NCBI GenBank assembly: GCA_024636975.1
Contig: JAGXGA010000023.1
Coordinates: forward strand, 1 to 64,000
Source: Mariniphaga sp.
GTDB taxonomy: Bacteria; Bacteroidota; Bacteroidia; Bacteroidales; Prolixibacteraceae
Length of the DNA: 64,000 bases
Direction of reading: 5' to 3'
Below are positions 55,670 through 64,000 of the stretch, one piece after another (the stretch's first letter is position 1; every line of letters starts with the position of its first letter). Made by a program: the position numbers and the translations under genes. Under the pieces are notes generated by a model. It made no database searches. It saw nothing but the letters and a program-made list of their open reading frames with translations, and had not been told where the DNA came from.

Positions 55670-57040
55670 ATGCCAGAAACAAAAATTCTAAAGAATGTGA
55701 ATCTTCTGAAATCGGCAGGGATAGTTGCTTTGTGTTTATATCCATTTGCTGATGCTTTCCCAACAGTAAAGGAAAAACCAAATATACTGATGATTCTGGT
55801 CGATGACCATGGTTACGGCGATTTATCAATTAACGGAGGTATAGATATTAATACACCTCATCTCGACAATCTTTTTCAGAAAGGAGTGCAGTTTACAAAT
55901 TTCTATTCTAATTGTACTGTCTGTTCCCCTACCCGGGCAAGTCTGCTTACTGGCAGGTATCCCGACCTTGTTGGAGTCCCTGGAGTTATCCGCACCCATG
56001 AAACCAACAGTTGGGGCTATTTTAAAGAAGACGTTCCAACCTTGCCTGAAATGTTGAAGAAAGCCGGATACCAAACTGCACTAATCGGCAAATGGCACCT
56101 GGGACTGGAATCGCCAAACATACCAAACGAAAGAGGTTTTGACTTCTTTCACGGATTCCTTGGCGATATGATGGATGATTACCGGACACATTTACGGCAT
56201 GGTGAAAATTACATGAGGTTGAATCAAAAGGAAATAAATCCGGAAGGACATGCCACCGATATATTTTCTGACTGGGCTATCGATTATTTTCAGGAAGTAA
56301 AACAAAAGGACGTTCCATTTTTTCTCTATCTGGCATACAATGCACCGCATTTCCCCATTCAACCACCCGATGAATGGCTGGAAAGAGTAAACAAAAGGGA
56401 ACCGGGTCTTTCTGATCTCAGAGCGAAAAATGTGGCCTTTGTAGAACACATGGACCATGCTATTGGCCGTGTTCTGGCTGCTTTGGAATCATCGGGTTTG
56501 GCAGAAAACACGCTCGTAATTTTTTCTTCGGATAATGGCGGAAGTCTTCCTCATGGTGCATCCAATGGACCTTTACGAGAAGGAAAACAAGATATGTATG
56601 AAGGGGGAATTAAAGTGCCCACTTGTTTTGTGTGGCCTGGGAAAATCAAATCAAAAACCCAAAATAACAACCTTGGGTTAACCATGGACCTTTTTCCTAC
56701 CTTTTGTGAAATTGCAGGTGTTAATATCAATCATGAAATTGATGGAATAAGTTTGGCTCCCGGCATACTGGGAAAGAAACAAATAACCGGTGATCGCACT
56801 GTTTTTTTTATGCGGCGCGAAGGTGGAGGATACGGCGGACTTTGTTATTACGCTGTGCGGAAAGAAAATTATAAACTCTTGCAAAATACACCATTTGAAC
56901 CTATGCAATTGTTTGATATAGTTGCTGATCCTTTTGAGAAACAACCTTTGGATGAAAATTCTGAAAGATTTAAGGAATTAAAATATGAATTATCTCAGCA
57001 CATTCGCAAATCAGGGGCCGTACCATGGCAAAAAGAATAA
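55670..57040 (+). CDS. Sulfatase (S1 family) 2
   Basis: 456 residues from ATG 55670; the in-frame ATG at 55625 lies inside the previous gene. A signal peptide (SAGIVALCLYPFADAFP) precedes NILMILVDDHGYGDLSINGG. The Cys-type motif is CSPTR with C85, followed by LIGKWHLGLE and FSSDNGGSLPHGAS. DHGYGDLSINGG differs from the ADDLGYGD of its neighbours, so it probably belongs to another S1 subfamily. In the same tight gene run as the other sulfatases. Confidence 0.92.
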   Translation: MPETKILKNVNLLKSAGIVALCLYPFADAFPTVKEKPNILMILVDDHGYGDLSINGGIDINTPHLDNLFQKGVQFTNFYSNCTVCSPTRASLLTGRYPDLVGVPGVIRTHETNSWGYFKEDVPTLPEMLKKAGYQTALIGKWHLGLESPNIPNERGFDFFHGFLGDMMDDYRTHLRHGENYMRLNQKEINPEGHATDIFSDWAIDYFQEVKQKDVPFFLYLAYNAPHFPIQPPDEWLERVNKREPGLSDLRAKNVAFVEHMDHAIGRVLAALESSGLAENTLVIFSSDNGGSLPHGASNGPLREGKQDMYEGGIKVPTCFVWPGKIKSKTQNNNLGLTMDLFPTFCEIAGVNINHEIDGISLAPGILGKKQITGDRTVFFMRREGGGYGGLCYYAVRKENYKLLQNTPFEPMQLFDIVADPFEKQPLDENSERFKELKYELSQHIRKSGAVPWQKE

Positions 57041-57127
57041 GGCATGAAACTAACTGTTAATCATTTAGCTAATTTATGTAAATATTGACAGATACCTTAT
57101 AAAAAAAATCCTTGGAGAAAAGAAATT

Positions 57128-58468
57128 ATGAAAATTACCAAACTATTTAATTTAAAAACTGGCCTCTGTCTTTTAAGTCTTGGTTCAGGCACGATTGGGT
57201 CAGTAAATTGCGCCGTTGAATCTTCAACTAAACCTAACATAATTCTCATCATGGCTGATGATTTAGGATATGGTGATATTAGTTGCTATGGGAATAAAAT
57301 CATTAATACCCCTGTCCTGGATAAAATGGCTGATGAAGGTGTGAAATTCACCAATTATTATTCCAATGGTGCAGTTTGTACACCAACCAGGGCAGCATTA
57401 TTGACTGGAAATTACCAGCAACGCGCTGGGTTAGAAGGGGTAATTTATGCTGCGATGGATAAAAGAGATGAAGGAGGATTATCAAAGAAAGAAATAACTA
57501 TGGGTGAAATTTTTCAGGAAAACGGTTATAAAACAGGAATCTTTGGAAAATGGCATTTAGGTTATGACGTTAAGTATAGTCCAGTGCACCATGGTTTTGA
57601 TAAATTTTACGGTTATGTAAGCGGAAATGTTGATTATATATCTCACAGGGATGGAATAGGTCTTTACGACTGGTGGCAAAATACCGATACTATTTACGAA
57701 GAGGGATATGTAACTGATTTAATTACTGACAGGGCATTGGACTTTATGGAACGAAATAAAAACGAACCTTTCCTTCTATATATACCACATGAAGCGCCGC
57801 ATTATCCTTTTCAGGGTAGAAATGACAAGGCAGACCGATTGCCGGGCCAGACATTCCCACATATGGGATCAAGACCCGACAGAGAAGTGGCTTATAAAGA
57901 AATGATAGAAGCTATGGATGAAAATATTGGAAGAGTATTTGAAAAGCTAAAAGAACTTCAACTTGATGATAATACTTTTGTATTTTTCTGTTCTGATAAC
58001 GGAGCCCTTGAAGTTGGCAGTAATGGTAAATTAAAAGGTTATAAAACAAGTTTATGGGAGGGAGGAATACGTGTTCCGGCAATTGCATGGTATCCGGAAA
58101 AAATAAAAGTGGGAACCATTTCTGAATCCAATACAATAAGCATGGACATTTTGCCCACTTTACTTTCTATTTCAGGCATAAAAACTGAACATAAATTTGA
58201 TGGTGAAAATTTTTCAGGTGTCCTTTTTAATAACGAAAAAATTCCGGAGCGTCCTTTATTTTGGAGGTACCGTAATCAATGGGCAGTAAAAAAAGGAGAC
58301 TGGAAATACCTTAAAATTAAGAATGAGGAATATCTGTTTAATTTGAAGGATGATATCTCTGAAAGTACCGATGTAAAAGATGAATTTCCCAAAATATTAA
58401 ATTCCCTTAAAATGCAATTAAACGATTGGGAAACTGAAATGAATAATTATCAACAACAAACAAATTAA
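57128..58468 (+). CDS. Sulfatase (S1 family) 3
   Basis: 446 residues with a signal peptide (hydrophobic 13-27). IILIMADDLGYGDISCYGNK holds the metal site, CTPTR the formylglycine site with C84, FGKWHLGYD the Lys/His pair and FCSDNGALEVGSNG the second Asp-Asn ligands. The C-terminal subdomain is short. Spacing is 87 bp from the preceding gene and 2 bp to the next, so it is co-transcribed with sulfatase 4. Confidence 0.92.
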   Translation: MKITKLFNLKTGLCLLSLGSGTIGSVNCAVESSTKPNIILIMADDLGYGDISCYGNKIINTPVLDKMADEGVKFTNYYSNGAVCTPTRAALLTGNYQQRAGLEGVIYAAMDKRDEGGLSKKEITMGEIFQENGYKTGIFGKWHLGYDVKYSPVHHGFDKFYGYVSGNVDYISHRDGIGLYDWWQNTDTIYEEGYVTDLITDRALDFMERNKNEPFLLYIPHEAPHYPFQGRNDKADRLPGQTFPHMGSRPDREVAYKEMIEAMDENIGRVFEKLKELQLDDNTFVFFCSDNGALEVGSNGKLKGYKTSLWEGGIRVPAIAWYPEKIKVGTISESNTISMDILPTLLSISGIKTEHKFDGENFSGVLFNNEKIPERPLFWRYRNQWAVKKGDWKYLKIKNEEYLFNLKDDISESTDVKDEFPKILNSLKMQLNDWETEMNNYQQQTN

Positions 58469-58470
58469 AA

Positions 58471-59943
58471 ATGAAAGCACTTAATGCCAAATCAATTGCC
58501 TTGGCTGGCGTGTTCACATTTGGACTTGCAAGTCACCAGTATTTATCGGCATCTGATTCAGGAAATGAGAATTCTTCAAAACCAAACTTTATCGTCATAT
58601 TTGCCGATGATCTTGGTTACGGCGATCTGGGCATTTTCGGCCACCCCACAATAAAAACCCCAAATCTGGATAAAATGGCCATGGAGGGGCAAAAATGGAC
58701 CAGTTTTTACGTGGCAGCACCTGTGTGCACCCCTAGCAGGGCCGGACTGCTCACCGGAAGGTTACCCATACGCTCAGGGATGTGCAGTGACAAACGCCGG
58801 GTACTATTCCCCGACTCAAATGGAGGGCTTCCTCAAAATGAAAATACCATAGCTCGTGTGCTAAAAGAGAATGGGTATAAAACTGCAGCAATTGGAAAAT
58901 GGCATTTGGGACATAAGTCGCCATTTCTCCCCACCGATCATGGATTCGACAGTTATTTCGGCATTCCTTATTCCAATGATATGGATAGAATCGCAGGCTC
59001 CGGAACTGGAGATTATATCACATCACAAATTATGCTCGCAGAGGAAGAAAACTTTCATGCTTATAATGTTCCAGTTTTAAGAGATGACAGAATTGTTGAA
59101 CGACCTGCAGACCAGCGGACAATAACCAAACGCTACACCGAAGAGGCCGTCGCTAAAATAAAAAGCTTGAAAGACGATCCGTTCTTTATTTATCTGGCCC
59201 ATTCCCTGCCCCACATTCCATTGTTCCGTTCCGAAGAATTTAAAGAAAAATCAGTTGCCGGAATATACGGAGATGTGATTGAGGAAATCGACTGGTCAGT
59301 AGGTGAGGTTCTGAAAACACTAAAAGAAGAAGGCCTTGACAAGAATACCCTCGTGGTGTTTACATCCGACAATGGTCCATGGCATATTTTTAGAACACAC
59401 GGAGGAACTGCTGGACTACTGCGAGGAGCAAAAGGCGGGACCTTTGAGGGGGGAATGCGTGAACCCACTGTTTTCAGGTGGCCGGGAAAATTAAAACAAG
59501 GAGTGGTGATGGACATGGCAACAACCATGGATTTGTTGCCAACATTTTGCAAATTATCCGGAACCGAACTTCCTGATGACCGCGTATATGATGGCTATGA
59601 TATTTCTCCGCTACTTTTAGGTACCGGCAAAAGTGAACGCGAAGTGGTTTTCTATTACCGGGGAGAACAAGTTTATGCTGTGCGTAAAGGAGCCTATAAA
59701 GCGCATTTCATTACACAAAATGAATATGGAAGTCAAACTGCCCACCCGATTACAAACCCCCCAACAAATATTTTAAATTCGCCAACGGTACACGAACCGC
59801 CTCTGCTGTATAATGTAAATATCGATCCGTCAGAAAAATTCAATATTGCTGAAGAACATCCGGAAGTGATTGTTGGAATAAAAAGGGTTCTCAAAGAACA
59901 TCTTGCAGGATTAGAACAGGTAGAAAATCAGTTGGAAAAATAA
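58471..59943 (+). CDS. Sulfatase (S1 family, arylsulfatase-like) 4
   Basis: 490 residues with signal peptide (SIALAGVFTFGLASHQYLSAS). FIVIFADDLGYGDLGIFGHP is the metal site, CTPSR the formylglycine motif with C86 and IGKWHLGHKS the Lys/His pair; TSDNGPWHIFRTHGGTAGLL carries the remaining ligands. This has the overall pattern of the eukaryote-like arylsulfatase A group. Two bases separate it from sulfatase 3. A 600-bp gap follows before the next sulfatase. Confidence 0.92.
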   Translation: MKALNAKSIALAGVFTFGLASHQYLSASDSGNENSSKPNFIVIFADDLGYGDLGIFGHPTIKTPNLDKMAMEGQKWTSFYVAAPVCTPSRAGLLTGRLPIRSGMCSDKRRVLFPDSNGGLPQNENTIARVLKENGYKTAAIGKWHLGHKSPFLPTDHGFDSYFGIPYSNDMDRIAGSGTGDYITSQIMLAEEENFHAYNVPVLRDDRIVERPADQRTITKRYTEEAVAKIKSLKDDPFFIYLAHSLPHIPLFRSEEFKEKSVAGIYGDVIEEIDWSVGEVLKTLKEEGLDKNTLVVFTSDNGPWHIFRTHGGTAGLLRGAKGGTFEGGMREPTVFRWPGKLKQGVVMDMATTMDLLPTFCKLSGTELPDDRVYDGYDISPLLLGTGKSEREVVFYYRGEQVYAVRKGAYKAHFITQNEYGSQTAHPITNPPTNILNSPTVHEPPLLYNVNIDPSEKFNIAEEHPEVIVGIKRVLKEHLAGLEQVENQLEK

Positions 59944-60323
59944 TATAATTAAGTTTTACTGAGAAATGACATTGACATTTGACTATCAATAATTTACACA
60001 TGATAGAATATTGGAATTTGGCTTCAAAATGCTGCATGTCATGATTAAATTCAAATCAGTCCGGTATTTAACAATCGAAGAATTCAAGAGCCCCTTGGCA
60101 GCAATGGTTTTAATACTGGCAATGAACCTTTTGAGATATTTACATGAATTATCTTTTACTCATTTTTACAAATGGCTGGCGCAAACTATATGGATTCAAT
60201 TTGACATTCTTGTTCAAACTGACGGAATCAGTTATGATTATTCAACACGGTAATAACAGAATCAGATTATACCGTATTCATTTAGAACGTTGGTTAATCT
60301 TCAAACCTTAAGTTAAAATTGAT
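59944..60323. other. Intergenic, no recognisable gene
   Basis: An 80-codon open stretch (60011-60253) has no recognisable domain and an unusual start; I do not accept it as a gene, though a decayed transposase is possible. AT-rich otherwise. The duplicated sigma-gene segment begins at 60324. Confidence 0.4.
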
Positions 60324-60544
60324 AAATAAAGATTCTCTCTTAAAAATACTTGCCTTTCACTTTCAATTTATTAAATTTACTATAATAAACAAAACTAATC
60401 TGTGTGGAAGAGCAGTATCTCATAAGGGGCATACTTACTCAAAATAAGATCGTGTTCGATTTTGTTTTCAGCTATTGCTATTCAGGGTTATGTGCCTATT
60501 GTGAGCGGATTACAAAAAATCAGGAAATTGCCGCATTGATATGA
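60324..60544 (+). pseudogene. Duplicated promoter and truncated 5' end of the ECF sigma gene
   Basis: Positions 60324-60525 align without gaps to 47189-47390 (my hand count: about 20 differences in 202 bases). The copy covers 80 bases upstream of the GTG and then 41 codons of the sigma gene. From GTG 60404 the frame reads MEEQYLIRGILTQNKIVFDF like the parent, passes the break after NQE and ends at TGA 60542-60544, a 46-codon peptide. The stop overlaps the ATG of the next sulfatase as ATGA. Regions 2.3 to 4 of the sigma factor are missing, so it cannot act as one. It may still serve as promoter and leader for the sulfatase. Confidence 0.9.
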
Positions 60545-62079
60545 ACAAAATAACCATCCTTCTGCCCTCTTCTCTTTTATTTTTTTTGGGCTGTCAAAGT
60601 CAGCAGGAAGCTGACAAAGAGCATACAAAACCAAACATCATTTATATACTGGCCGATGATTTAGGATATGGGGATTTGGGCTGCTACGGACAGCAAAAAA
60701 TTGAAACTCCCAACATTGATGCTTTGGCTGTCAGTGGTATCAGGTTCACGCAACATTATACCAGTTCACCGGTGTGTGCCCCGGCACGTTGTATGTTGCT
60801 TACAGGTCTACACTCAGGCCATGCACAAATCAGGGGCAATGATGAATGGGCTGACAGGGGCGATGTCTGGGATTTTGAAGCCATGGCGAAAAACGCCAGC
60901 CTGGAAGGTCAACGCCCGTTAAAAGCGGGAACACAAACTATAGGCACGCTATTGAAACAGGCAGGTTACAAAACCGGCATTGTGGGCAAATGGGGTCTTG
61001 GTGGTCCGCTTACTGAAGGCATTCCCAACAATCAGGGCTTTGACTTTTTTTACGGCTATAACTGCCAGCGGCAGGCACATACCTTTTTCCCTGTGCACCT
61101 CTGGAAAAATACAGAGAAGGTACCGCTTAACAACAAAATGATTCCACCACATACTCTTCTTCCCAAAGAGGCAGACCCGTTCGATCCTGAATCTTACAAT
61201 GACTTCTGGCTTACTGATTATGCTTCTGAACTGATGCAAAATGAATTGATACAGTTTATAAAAAATAATAAAAATGAACCGTTTTTTATGTATTATGCCA
61301 ACCCGATTCCCCATGTTCCTTTGCAGGCGCCGAAACGTTGGGTAGATTACTACGTGAAAAAGTTTGGCGATGAGGAACCTTATACAGGTGACAAGGGGTA
61401 CTTTCCACATCGTTACCCGCTTGCAGCCTATGCAGCCATGGTTTCCTACCTTGATGAGCAAGTGGGAGAAATAGTTGCATTACTAAAAGAACTGGGTCTG
61501 TATGAAAATACAATTATTGTATTCAGCAGCGATAACGGCCCCAGTTTCAACGGCGGTACCGACTCCCCGTGGTTCGACAGTGCACACCCGTTTAAAAGCG
61601 AACAAGGCTGGGGTAAAGCTAACCTGACTGAAGGCGGCATTCGCATTCCAATGATTGCCCAGTGGCCCGGAAAAATAGAGCCTGGTACTAAAACAGACCT
61701 TCTTTCCGCTCAGTACGATGTATTACCCACGCTCTGCGAGATTGTTGGAATAGAACCTGAAGGAAAAATCGACGGCATCAGTTTTTTACCCACTCTTACA
61801 GGTGAAGGAAACCAAAATGCTCATGAATTCATATATTGGGAATTCCCGGCATCGGGAGGGCAGCAGGCCTTACGAATGGGAAAATGGAAAGGCATCCGTA
61901 AAAACATTTTTCAGGACGATTTACAAATCCTGCTATACAATCTGGAGGAAGATGTTCAGGAACAAAACGATGTTTCAGATCAATATCCGGAAATTGTTCA
62001 AAAAATTGATTCCATTTTTTTACAGGAGCATACGCCGGCTGAACTGGACAGATTTAAAATAAAGCAATTTGGAGATTAA
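60541..62079 (+). CDS. Sulfatase (S1 family) 5, variant GKWGL motif
   Basis: 512 residues; probable lipoprotein with LLFFLGCQSQ. IIYILADDLGYGDLGCYGQQ is the metal site and CAPAR the formylglycine motif with C79. Where the other five have GKWHL, this one has VGKWGLGGPL, so the usual His is Gly, a form seen in a recognisable sulfatase subgroup together with the following YNCQRQAHTFFPVHLW. FSSDNGPSFNGGTD supplies the other ligands. Its ATG overlaps the stop of the truncated sigma fragment, and sulfatase 6 begins 2 bp after it. Confidence 0.9.
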   Translation: MNKITILLPSSLLFFLGCQSQQEADKEHTKPNIIYILADDLGYGDLGCYGQQKIETPNIDALAVSGIRFTQHYTSSPVCAPARCMLLTGLHSGHAQIRGNDEWADRGDVWDFEAMAKNASLEGQRPLKAGTQTIGTLLKQAGYKTGIVGKWGLGGPLTEGIPNNQGFDFFYGYNCQRQAHTFFPVHLWKNTEKVPLNNKMIPPHTLLPKEADPFDPESYNDFWLTDYASELMQNELIQFIKNNKNEPFFMYYANPIPHVPLQAPKRWVDYYVKKFGDEEPYTGDKGYFPHRYPLAAYAAMVSYLDEQVGEIVALLKELGLYENTIIVFSSDNGPSFNGGTDSPWFDSAHPFKSEQGWGKANLTEGGIRIPMIAQWPGKIEPGTKTDLLSAQYDVLPTLCEIVGIEPEGKIDGISFLPTLTGEGNQNAHEFIYWEFPASGGQQALRMGKWKGIRKNIFQDDLQILLYNLEEDVQEQNDVSDQYPEIVQKIDSIFLQEHTPAELDRFKIKQFGD

Positions 62080-62081
62080 GT

Positions 62082-63620
62082 ATGAAAAAAAATATGATTC
62101 TTTTACCGGCATCTTTGCTGATATTTTCAGCGTTTCTAAATCAGCAAAAACAAGAAAATCCACAAAAACCCAATATTATAATTATATACACCGACGATCA
62201 GGGTTATGGCGATGCCGGAGCGTATGGCGCCACCGAGTTAAAGACACCAAACATCGATAAACTTGCGGAAGGCGGGGTTCGATTTACAACAGGTTATGCC
62301 TCATCGGCTACCTGCACTCCCAGCCGGTATGCACTTTTAACGGGTGAGTATCCCTGGCGAAATCAAGACGCACGAATTTTGCCCGGGTCAGCACCGTTGA
62401 TTATCGACACAGCAAAAATGACCATACCAAAAATGCTGAAAGAACAGGGATACCACACTGGGATTGTGGGGAAATGGCACCTGGGATTAGGCCTTGGCGA
62501 TGTGGATTGGAACAAGCGTGTATCTCCTGGTCCTAATGAAGTGGGGTTTGATTACTCGTTCATTATGGCAGCCACTCAGGACCGCACGCCCACTGTTTAT
62601 CTCGAAGATGGTTATGTGGTGGGCCTCGAACACGATGACCCGCTAATGGTGAGTTACGAAGGGAATTTTGAAGGTGAACCAACCGGTCTCGGCAACCCGG
62701 AATTGTGCAAAATGATGTGGCATCACGGCCATAATAGTTCTATTCATAACGGAATTCCAAGAATTGGTTATCAAAAGGGAGGTAAATCTGCATTATGGGT
62801 GGATGAGGATATGGCCGATGATTTTCTAAAAAAAGCACAGCAATATATCAGGAAACAAAAAGACAATCCTTTCTTTCTGTATTATGCTTTGCAGCAACCA
62901 CATGTTCCACGAACACCCCACCCGCGTTTTGTGGGTTCATCGGGTATGGGCCCACGGGGCGATGTACTTGTGGAGGCCGACTGGTGCGTGGGGCAAGTGA
63001 TGAAAACGCTTGAAGAGAATGGACTGCTCGAAAATACGCTCATCATTTTCTCCAGCGACAATGGTCCGGTATTGAATGACGGGTATTACGATGATGCCGT
63101 TGAAAAACTGGGCAACCATAAACCATGGGGTTCGCTGCGTGGAGGAAAATACAGTCTGTTTGAGGCAGGCACCCGTGTACCATTTATCACTTACTGGAAA
63201 GGAAAAATTGAGCCTACCGTTTCTGACGCTATGGTGTCGCAACTCGACTTATTCTCATCGCTGGCACAACTGGTTGGCAGTGAAAAACGGGGACCCGACA
63301 GCGAAGAATTACTTGATGTGTTTATGGCTAAAAGCAACCAGGGCAGAGAGGAACTCATCATTGAAGCCACCTCCAGAACAGCTCTGCGCAAAGGCGACTG
63401 GGCGCTTATTCCACCCTACAATGGGCCGGCGAAAAATGAAATGGTAAATATCGAATTAGGTAATTCAACAGACTTCCAGCTTTATAATCTCAGTGAAGAT
63501 TTGGGTCAGCAAAAAAATCTGGCAACTGAAAAACCTGACAAACTAAAAGAGATGATAAATACCTTTGAACAGGTGAGAGGGAAAAATTTCGGAAATATTG
63601 AGCAACTTGAATTGAAATAA
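62082..63620 (+). CDS. Sulfatase (S1 family) 6
   Basis: 512 residues with a signal peptide (ILLPASLLIFSAFL). IIIIYTDDQGYGDAGAYGAT is the metal site, CTPSR the formylglycine motif with C78, VGKWHLGLGLGD the Lys/His pair and FSSDNGPVLNDGYYDD the remaining ligands. TDDQGYGD and the WRNQDARILPGSAPL stretch after the Cys are typical of an arylsulfatase group distinct from its neighbours. It shares an operon with sulfatase 5 (2 bp) and is followed 11 bp later by the last, incomplete gene. Confidence 0.92.
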   Translation: MKKNMILLPASLLIFSAFLNQQKQENPQKPNIIIIYTDDQGYGDAGAYGATELKTPNIDKLAEGGVRFTTGYASSATCTPSRYALLTGEYPWRNQDARILPGSAPLIIDTAKMTIPKMLKEQGYHTGIVGKWHLGLGLGDVDWNKRVSPGPNEVGFDYSFIMAATQDRTPTVYLEDGYVVGLEHDDPLMVSYEGNFEGEPTGLGNPELCKMMWHHGHNSSIHNGIPRIGYQKGGKSALWVDEDMADDFLKKAQQYIRKQKDNPFFLYYALQQPHVPRTPHPRFVGSSGMGPRGDVLVEADWCVGQVMKTLEENGLLENTLIIFSSDNGPVLNDGYYDDAVEKLGNHKPWGSLRGGKYSLFEAGTRVPFITYWKGKIEPTVSDAMVSQLDLFSSLAQLVGSEKRGPDSEELLDVFMAKSNQGREELIIEATSRTALRKGDWALIPPYNGPAKNEMVNIELGNSTDFQLYNLSEDLGQQKNLATEKPDKLKEMINTFEQVRGKNFGNIEQLELK

Positions 63621-63631
63621 AAAAAGATATC

Positions 63632-64000
63632 ATGGTTAAGAAAAAATATACAATTATTGTAGTATTAATTTTGGTTTTGAATTTCTTTGGAAATGCTCAA
63701 AAACCCAGTGGGGAAAATTGGTTAGATATCGATAATGTTCCGGATGAAGATGCAATTTGCTTTGCGCTTTATACAGTAAATAACAATATACTGAAATTGA
63801 CCGCGCAGCTTTATCCGCTCCAGAAAGATGTAGACAGGATTGTAAAACTGCAAATTCAAAAAGAAGGGCAATGGAAAACCATTGCTGCAACTTTAGTGAG
63901 CGAGGAGTCGTATGGTTGGCCACAGGAAGACGAAAAACAGTGGACAGCCCATTTTAGAATTGAAGAATGGGACAGCTCACAAGATTACCGTTACCGGGTC
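63632..64000 (+). CDS. Exported protein, N-terminal part only (possible PhoD-like phosphoesterase)
   Basis: From ATG 63632 the frame is open to the window end, 123 codons. A signal peptide (YTIIVVLILVLNFFGNAQ) is followed by a beta-rich region with AICFALYTVNNNILKLTAQL and ESYGWPQEDEKQWTAHFRIE. This resembles the N-terminal Ig-like domain of exported PhoD-type or related metallophosphoesterases sometimes found beside sulfatases, but the catalytic part lies outside the window, so the assignment is tentative. It begins 11 bp after sulfatase 6 and is probably in its operon. Confidence 0.5.
   Translation, partial: MVKKKYTIIVVLILVLNFFGNAQKPSGENWLDIDNVPDEDAICFALYTVNNNILKLTAQLYPLQKDVDRIVKLQIQKEGQWKTIAATLVSEESYGWPQEDEKQWTAHFRIEEWDSSQDYRYRV

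Noticed and set aside
60011-60253. 80-codon open frame upstream of the sigma-gene fragment
   Set aside because: No recognisable domain, no good ribosome site and no link to neighbours; the faint resemblance to transposase tails (FYKWLAQ) is too weak to annotate.
60949-61461. 170-codon minus-strand frame inside sulfatase 5
   Set aside because: Antisense shadow of a full-length sulfatase; no domain recognised.

Overview
The window reads as chromosomal DNA of a Bacteroidota bacterium. The evidence is two SusC/SusD pairs, an ECF sigma/FecR pair feeding a SusC with an STN domain, type IX secretion (T9SS) C-terminal sorting domains on two proteins, and AT-rich spacers with Bacteroidota-style signal peptides. 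T9SS together with large sulfatase and glycosidase clusters points to a marine or sediment lineage such as Marinilabiliales/Prolixibacteraceae; this placement is inference. Almost every gene lies on the + strand.

Region A (1-17.4 kb) starts with the end of an IS630-type transposase and ends at an IS66-type transposase remnant. Between them are an AraC regulator, a sodium/solute symporter and a run of exported clan-A or GH16-type glycosidases: GH5-like, a dead GH5-like pseudogene, GH16, GH5-like lipoprotein, GH39-like with T9SS tail, and GH42-like. A 1320-residue lamin-tail T9SS cargo protein is also here. There is no SusC/SusD pair in this block; uptake would rely on the symporter.

Region B (17.9-45.8 kb) is a catabolic locus for a deoxysugar-containing glycan. 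It holds a Tat-exported enolase-superfamily dehydratase, an exported RraA-type aldolase, SusC/SusD, four Tat-motif Gfo/Idh/MocA oxidoreductases plus one cytoplasmic one, a Tat-motif ThuA-like protein, a DUF1080 (3-keto-glycoside hydrolase family) protein, a DUF6807 lipoprotein, a URO-D/MtaA-type methyltransferase, an MFS hexuronate-type transporter and two GH78 alpha-L-rhamnosidase family enzymes. I infer that unsaturated or rhamnosyl oligosaccharides are oxidised and cleaved in the periplasm, in addition to ordinary hydrolysis. A fumarylacetoacetate-hydrolase gene in the same block, of the type used for diketo-deoxy-rhamnonate or -fuconate, is broken by one amber codon. Two related LamG-domain remnants bracket the SusCD-oxidoreductase module.

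Region C (46-64 kb) is a sulfatase locus with its own signalling: rhodanese, ECF sigma, FecR, STN-SusC, SusD, then six Cys-type (CxPxR) sulfatases and the start of another exported protein. A 202-bp, gap-free duplicate of the ECF promoter and first 41 codons sits directly upstream of the fifth sulfatase, and its truncated reading frame overlaps that sulfatase's start codon. Together regions B and C suggest degradation of a sulfated, rhamnose-containing algal polysaccharide; no polysaccharide lyase is in the window, so the exact substrate is open.

Regulatory and structural DNA includes several strong hairpin terminators, a perfect 14-bp palindrome followed by an 18-bp direct repeat upstream of the first SusC, and a 113-bp inverted repeat built from 11-bp units. 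No rRNA, tRNA or CRISPR array was seen.
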